NCBI GenBank assembly: GCA_036768485.1
Contig: JAVLUZ010000721.1
Coordinates: 586,501-650,500 of the forward strand
Source: Mermis nigrescens
Taxonomy: Eukaryota > Nematoda > Enoplea > Mermithida > Mermithidae
DNA: 64,000 nucleotides
Direction: 5' to 3'
Shown here one piece after another: positions 59,801-64,000 of the stretch (position 1 is the first letter of the stretch; every line of letters begins with the position of its first letter). The notes under the pieces were generated by a model. That model saw nothing but the letters and a program-made list of their open reading frames with translations, made no database searches and had not been told where the DNA came from. The position numbers and the translations under genes were made by a program.

Positions 59801-62800
59801 CTGGAAGTCTGTACGTTTTGCACATGCAAATTTTTGGGTATAACCATATGGCAAAGTAGCGATTTTAGTTGGTGAAACAGGGTTTTTCGACTTTTGGTAG
59901 TGTACTTATGCTGATTTTTGGGTTTCTGACGCCAAAAACTACTAAATTGCCTCAAAACGGCGAAAAATTTGACATTTTTCTATTCTAATTGAAATTCTGC
60001 CAGTATGAAGATATATAGGACAGACAATGATCATTTTGGCGCCAAAAATTTTTGGGAATTTTTTCAATGCATTTTTACAGTTTTGTCTTCCCAAAATCTA
60101 TTTTCTTGTACAGAGTGAGTACCGCGAAAAGTCTTTATACATCACAAAAAATCTATGTCGAATACAAAAAACTGGTTCTAGGCAGAAAAAATATGGGATG
60201 TTGCGACTCGCAGCGCTCGAAAGAAATTTTTTCAGGACGGCCATGAAGGGAAATATGAAAATGGCGTACTTATGGTTTCACCACAAAAAAAATCAGGTTC
60301 ACGGCGCTTCACGCGTCAATCTAATTCTGGGGGGGGAGTCTGGATGGTGTATAACTGGCAAAAATCCCAAAAACGTGCAAAAAATTCAATTCTCCAACTA
60401 GGCTACCGGATGCTTGGGATGGGAGTCTAGAACCCTATGCCCACGAAATGGGACGTTTTGGCGCCGCCGTTTTGGCGCCACACTCTTTGTAATATTTATT
60501 ATTGAAGTTTAATACAGATTCTGAAAGCCCATTCAATTCTCTACGTGATGGTATAAATTACTTTTATAATATCTTTGAATTTAGTGAAATAATTAAATGC
60601 ATCTAAAAATACACTGGATTTTATACAGTTATTCAGTCATACACAAATGAATACTCATCAAATCGAAAAGAACAATATGCTATTTTGTAGCTTGTAGAAC
60701 CTGCTTTCTGAATATATAATTTATTTTGAAATTGCATCAAAATTGATTTAATTGGAATAATGTATAAGTTGCTGGCGCCCAAACGTCGTAGACCGAATAC
60801 ATACTGTAATGATAATATAATAATACAGTAATATAATAATAAGCGCACTAATGTAGATAATAGAATAGTCTGTTTAATGAAATATTGTGAATTGCTGAAC
60901 CGATGTAAATAAAATACGGAAGCATTGTAAATTACATCAAAGTAATCAACAGACACATGAAGTTTTCTTCGAAGTGAAAACTTTTATTACCGCAGGCTGT
61001 CTAGAAATCATTTTGCAGCTATGTAACATACTTGTATTTACTTAAATCCAAAATAGCCTTCCATCATCATATAAGATTTTGTGAAACAAACTATACTTTT
61101 TATCATTGATAAGGGTGCAAAAAGCAACCGATTTCACAAGAAATGTACGCCTATAACGAATTATTCGATCAATTTCCAGACGACAGAAATTCTTACGACC
61201 GACTAGATACATTTTTAGTCTACTGAATCTCAAGAAACAACAGAATAGCTGCTTCTGCGCAGTTTGTTTTTTTGAATAATTTTTTGTATATTACGTAAGA
61301 AACAAGCGTTTTAGATATTAAGCTATAAAAGGATTAAAAGAAATATTACAAGAATAGTATTTTTGCATTATTATTATTTTTTTAATTTTTAAATTTTTTC
61401 ACCCTACTAAAAAACCTATCAATTGTCTGATGATTTATTACTCCTCCTTAAGTGTGTAAACTGTCACTAAAATAAATCATATACTCGTATATATTGCACG
61501 TCATACATATAACGGTTTTTCGGGGTGGTCCCGGCCATTTTTAGGGGGTTGGAAAATCGCCTCCAATTTTAGGCCAAAAGCAGCCAAAAAACGCCTAAAA
61601 ACGGCCGAACAAATTCGATTTTTCCCCGAAATCGGAGGAGTCAAAATTCTCTGGCTTTGGGGGATGGGGAGACGTCCGACATTGGGTGGGGGATCCCCCA
61701 TCCTCCCTGTTACATGTATGTTGCACGTAGCAGTGAATTTAAGTGTTCATTTCTTTGCTATTTAAACGACGAAAATGGTCCCCGAATAAAACAATTCTAA
61801 CCATACATGGACAAAGGCCGAGATTCCCATTGATACGAGCTGGCAGATTTTTTGGCTGGTTGTCCTTTTACAACGTGGTTGTTTAGTGGGTCGGTTGCTT
61901 GCTTAATGGTTGATTGTTTAATTATTGGTTGTTGACTCGTCATTGATAATTGGTTGGTTAGTTATTGCTTGATTGGTAAACTGATTAGGTGATTTTAAAG
62001 TCATTCGCATGCATTTTCCTAGATTCATCTTTTTTTCAAGTAGATTGACTGATTAGTTGTTTTTAGAGTGATTTGTCCATGTATGCTTCTAATCGTAAGA
62101 CATTTTTTAGCCCATTTTGACTGCATCACATATAGGTCACTTTTAACGATAAAAATATACAAATTAATCAATCCGATTAATTGATTTGTATTACACCATT
62201 TTAGACAATTTTCGGACATGCAGGAAAAAATTATTTATCCGAAAATTTATTGTTATTACTGCATTTGTTCGCAGAAAATGATGCAGAAAATGTTCTACAA
62301 GCTCAAAATCACCTGACAATACTTGTTTGTTTGGCCACTCAGCGGAGAAATGGGGAGGGTACCCTCATCTCCTGCATAAGTGCGTACATGATTTACGTTA
62401 TTGCACGTTGCACCATGTTTGTGCATCTATATTTGCTCAAATGGGTATTATTATCAAAGAAGTAGGTACAATATTAAAAAGAGATAAAAGAATTAAAGTA
62501 GGTGTGTGCATATACATGCATACTGATATTAAATGATTTGTGGTCAAAGTGACTTTAGTGATCGGTGCTCGATGGACGCAAAAGGTCTGAAACAATTGCG
62601 GTCCATGACCAACTGTTTCCGGGTGCTGTACAATTACGCGGACACAGCCCGAGCTGGTGCCATACGCTATTTCTATCCAATTACCACAGAGACCTAAAAA
62701 AGGTTGAAGAATTGACAGAAACTTGAAAGAGTGACACTGATATTTTGCGTTAATTTTACTCGATTTCGGAGTCAAATAAACGCTTATGGAAGTAATTGGA

Positions 62801-63300
62801 TCTGATGACGGGTCGCGATATAATTCCGTTACTAAGAGATCGTTATCTTTCATTCGGAGCGGAAATTTTTGCATATCTACAAAAAATGTTATAAATTGCG
62901 CATGCAAGTTTATCAGCTGATAATCTTTTTTAATAGATTTTACTACTTATAAACTTTTACATCATTATTGTTAATCGGAAAGAGGCAACAAGCAGCACGA
63001 TCACTTGCTACTTTTAATAAAGAAGCAAATTTTGAATGAAATGCATGTTTATGTGAATAGATAAAATAAATAAATCCATAATAACATATCCAAGCTTAAG
63101 TTGGAATAATAAAAATAAAAATATGTACGATATATATGTTGTACATACGTATATCCGATGTAGTTAACATTCTAATGATTGAAAATGCACTTATAGCTTC
63201 TTCCGCATTTACCAATATAATATATAGAACCGTTTGTACAGCCAAGAAGCAGGAAAGAGCCAGCTGTGTCGTAACTTGTGATCGGTAAGACATCTTGAAC
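47694..63300 (-). CDS. KCTD3/SHKBP1-like protein, C-terminal eight exons (5' partial)
   Basis: Exons 63300-63213, 62876-62760, 62693-62523, 56295-56001, 52118-51986, 51624-51570, 49869-49674 and 47805-47694 give 1167 nt in one frame (388 aa plus stop). This is the WD-repeat half of KCTD3/SHKBP1: '[17 protein letters not shown]', '[19 protein letters not shown]', '[13 protein letters not shown]', '[12 protein letters not shown]', '[13 protein letters not shown]' and '[20 protein letters not shown]' match the vertebrate proteins almost residue for residue. The BTB domain, which binds HCN channels or cullin partners in vertebrates, must lie beyond 63300. The C-terminus ends about 80 residues after 'QMWDL', far shorter than human KCTD3. 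One junction (62523/56295) lacks a GT donor in the correct frame. Confidence 0.9.
48986..49445. mobile_element. Fold-back/MITE with about 160-bp inverted arms
   Basis: Arms about 48986-49143 and 49288-49445 both contain GGATCTAGTATACAATYTACC, TAGCCGATCCATATAAGC and AAGGAGATAGCTAT. The loop carries short AAAGTAAGTTTA repeats. No TSD was readable. Lies in the last KCTD3-like intron. Confidence 0.75.
49674..49869 (-). CDS. KCTD3-like exon with [14 protein letters not shown]
   Basis: Acceptor ATCCGCAG, donor GTAATA. Encodes '[17 protein letters not shown]' (conserved helix after the WD region) and a Ser/Asn/Gly-rich tail. Confidence 0.87.
49925..50865. mobile_element. Palindromic pair of F-family MITEs
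   Basis: Two F copies head to head (49925-50355 and about 50422-50865) around a near-perfect palindrome of about 66 bp (50356-50422) that is not part of F. Outer flanks GTAGCACC (49917-49924) and GAAGCACC (50866-50873) form an 8-bp TSD with one mismatch, suggesting insertion as a single unit. Confidence 0.82.
50873..51067. mobile_element. K-family MITE
   Basis: Tips CATACATTTAATAGGGGG and GAGCCGTCACATGTATG with C-rich interior; directly abuts the F pair. TSD weak. Confidence 0.55.
51099..51312. mobile_element. K-family MITE, complete
   Basis: 214 bp, tips CATACATGTAAAGGC and CCCATTACATGTATG; TSD GTTATTGT (51091-51098) and GCTATTGT (51313-51320). Confidence 0.78.
51570..51624 (-). CDS. KCTD3-like 55-bp exon with MWDLSTALD
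   Basis: Acceptor TTTATTCAG, donor GTAAGA, phase 1 out. Encodes '[18 protein letters not shown]', completing the last WD blade. Confidence 0.87.
51986..52118 (-). CDS. KCTD3-like exon with [13 protein letters not shown]
   Basis: Acceptor ACTTCTTCAG, donor GTGAAC. Encodes '[20 protein letters not shown]' then '[12 protein letters not shown]'; phase 2 in, phase 0 out. Confidence 0.92.
54852..55104. mobile_element. G-family MITE, complete
   Basis: 253 bp, tips CATAGGTGGGC and GCCCACGTGTG, perfect TSD CATTTAAC (54844-54851 and 55105-55112). Confidence 0.87.
55193..55898 (-). mobile_element. Fused tandem F-family MITEs
   Basis: Two partial F copies in the same orientation joined near 55550, with outer tips CAGTGCTTGTTCTG and CAAAAAAAACACGG. 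The single outer TSD GTAGGGGG/GTAGGGGA (55185-55192 and 55899-55906) implies one insertion event of a fused unit. Three GGCGCGAAGCGCC-type palindromes lie inside. Confidence 0.72.
56001..56295 (-). CDS. KCTD3-like exon with [11 protein letters not shown]
   Basis: Acceptor ATTCTTACAG, donor GTTGGT, phase 2 out. Encodes '[20 protein letters not shown]', a Ser/Pro-rich insert and '[11 protein letters not shown]'. Confidence 0.92.
56337..56640. mobile_element. N element, truncated
   Basis: Left end ACGTTTTGGCGCC, then sequence matching 60453 onward (TTCAATTCTCTACGTGATGG); breaks off after TATTTTGTGGC. Its left end is about 40 bp from a KCTD3-like exon boundary. Confidence 0.65.
57938..59258. mobile_element. 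J-family hAT element nested in element E
   Basis: 1321 bp, tips CAGAGGCGTAGCCAGG and CCTGGCTACGCCTATG, perfect TSD GCTTCAAT (57930-57937 and 59259-59266). Contains three GGCGC-type palindromes and the ORF shared with element B. Confidence 0.88.
58655..58873 (-). pseudogene. Short ORF shared with element B, function unknown
   Basis: 72 aa, '[18 protein letters not shown]' and '[18 protein letters not shown]', homologous to 15427-15654. Unrecognised; may be a remnant of the element's former coding region. Confidence 0.3.
60453..60786. mobile_element. N element (in arm 2)
   Basis: Inverted counterpart of 43614-43951; ends ACGTTTTGGCGCC and GGCGCCCAAACGT. About 334 bp. Confidence 0.72.
61502..61720. 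mobile_element. K-family MITE, complete
   Basis: 219 bp, tips CATACATATAACGG and CCTGTTACATGTATG, perfect TSD TTGCACGT (61494-61501 and 61721-61728). The 8-bp TSD and CA start fit hAT or P; not decided. Confidence 0.87.
62523..62693 (-). CDS. KCTD3-like exon with [13 protein letters not shown]
   Basis: Acceptor TTTTTTTAG. Encodes '[16 protein letters not shown]' through '[15 protein letters not shown]'. The 3' edge is unusual: reading frame needs CAG as the last bases, but the intron would then start TATGCATG instead of GT. Confidence 0.85.
62760..62876 (-). CDS. KCTD3-like exon with [12 protein letters not shown]
   Basis: Acceptor TTTTTTGTAG, donor GTAAAA. Encodes '[19 protein letters not shown]' and '[12 protein letters not shown]'; followed by a 66-bp intron. 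Confidence 0.92.
63213..63300 (-). CDS. KCTD3-like exon, first in window
   Basis: Acceptor ATTTTTAG at 63301 and up, donor GTAAAT. Encodes '[15 protein letters not shown]' and '[13 protein letters not shown]'; phase 0 in, phase 1 out. Confidence 0.88.
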
Positions 63301-64000
63301 CTAAAAATTATGAAAACATGAATTAAAATAAAGAAGCGAGTATAAATAATTTTATTGTGGAAGCGCAAATTTTTAAATTAACTTGAATTTTAATTTTTTT
63401 AATTTATTTGAATTTTGAAGCAAATTTAACTAAAGATAACAGTTCATTCATATAAAAAAGCAGCATTATCCCATTCGTATAGGTATACGCTGGTAATCGA
63501 TGTAAATCTATGATTTAAGCTAGCTCAATGACTGATTATTCAATATAAAGCCCACTGTATTGCGAGCAAATTGAGATGCTTATCTTTTCCATTGATTTTC
63601 AGGCTTTACATCAGCAAAAATATATAAAATCAATAAATGTTGGCATGTTTTCCATAAGCATCTCAGCATAAAAGTAAAACAATGAATCCGACGCAAAGAA
63701 CCGAAAAACTTGGGTTCGCTAGCTCGAGTCTTGGATAAACCTGGTTTGTTGGTTTTTAAATGCACCTTTGAAATTTTGAAATTTTTCGTTGGCGATGCGA
63801 CTAGTCTAAAAATCAAAATCACTTGTGAGATTTCAAAGGATTAAAAAAACTAGAGCTCACCGAACGTGTTCTTGGGAAGAGGAGTTTGGGGAGTTTGACC
63901 CCTTAAAATGGCAATTGACCCCCCGCAAAATGGCTGCGACCCACCCCCAGAATTGTCGATTTTTTGTAAAAGTTGGTAAAAGTTGTAAAAAGTGTGCCCT
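63301..64000. other. Upstream intron of the KCTD3-like gene
   Basis: No exon matching the preceding WD blade was found. A/T-rich low-complexity sequence lies at 63360-63430. A C-rich segment with 'TTGACCCC' repeats (63880-63960) looks like the end of another MITE. Confidence 0.4.

Larger units (their letters stand above)
57610..60174 (-). mobile_element. F-family MITE interrupted by element E (in arm 2)
   Basis: Left tip CAGTGTTTTTTCATAAGG, right tip GAATACAAAAAACTG, flanks GTTTTAGA and GTTCTAGG, mirror images of the flanks of the arm 1 copy. Confidence 0.8.
56690..60800 (-). repeat. Inverted duplication, arm 2 (with element E inserted)
   Basis: Reverse-complement copy of 43605-45608. After removing element E (2138 bp) and one TSD copy, the length is about 1.97 kb, equal to arm 1. 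Lies in the 6.2-kb intron of the KCTD3-like gene. Confidence 0.85.

Noticed and set aside
63580..63822. Possible KCTD3-like exon starting 'LVASPTKNFKISK'
   Set aside because: LVA matches the family by chance length only; the expected VGVWN block is missing and phase does not fit.

Overview
The window looks like nuclear DNA of an invertebrate animal, probably an arthropod. It is AT-rich, protein-coding exons are short and separated by GT-AG introns (as small as 63-66 bp, as large as about 8 kb), and most of the remainder is transposon-derived. I saw no bacterial operon, rRNA or intact tRNA. The species cannot be named from this sequence.

Three conserved host genes are recognisable, all on the minus strand. 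(1) 479-17309: a complete 7-exon RPRD1-family gene (CID domain plus coiled coil, RNA polymerase II CTD binding; 344 aa). (2) 37850-43279: a complete 4-exon DNAJC17-like J-protein of 217 aa that lacks the usual RRM. (3) 47694 to beyond 63300: the C-terminal eight exons of a KCTD3/SHKBP1-like protein (WD-repeat region); its BTB-encoding exons lie outside the window. One of its splice junctions does not fit GT-AG. The assigned functions are connected only in the general sense that the first two belong to nuclear RNA pathways.

The rest is a layered transposon landscape, and many elements can be delimited base by base because 8-bp target-site duplications (TSDs) survive. Five larger hAT-like elements (called A to E here: 9447-13298, 14731-16484, 24986-27581, 34527-35967, 57662-59799) share only the YAGTGAT tip. 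Inside the tip each carries a different array of about 6-bp repeats (GGCCGG, CCCCGA, GGCCGA, AGATCC, GGGCCC). Several MITE families with 8-bp TSDs are present: F (ends near CAGTG, subterminal TTTGTACATGTACAAA palindromes, more than 12 copies), G (CACACGTGGGC), K (CATACATGTAACGG), I (CAGTGGCGGAT) and J (CAGAGGCGTAGCCAGG). There is also an N family with ACGTTTTGGCGCCA ends. A double fold-back lies at 19602-21933, a palindromic pair of Penelope-like 3' ends at 12033-13093, and three degenerate non-LTR retrotransposons at 2442-3230 (+), about 23050-28612 (-) and about 28757-32770 (+). The last carries a 2A-like peptide motif in ORF1.

Region by region: 1-17.3 kb is the RPRD gene with transposon-filled introns; 17.3-37.8 kb is an intergenic nest of fold-backs, CR1-like elements, hAT elements and minisatellite; 37.8-43.3 kb is DNAJC17; 43.6-45.6 kb and 56.7-60.8 kb are arms of a 2-kb inverted duplication that bracket KCTD3-like exons; 47.7-63.3 kb is the KCTD3-like gene. 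A 13-bp palindrome, GGCGCTTCGCGCC, preceded by an A/T-rich tract, recurs roughly 35-40 times in unrelated elements across the window and is the most widespread unexplained signal.
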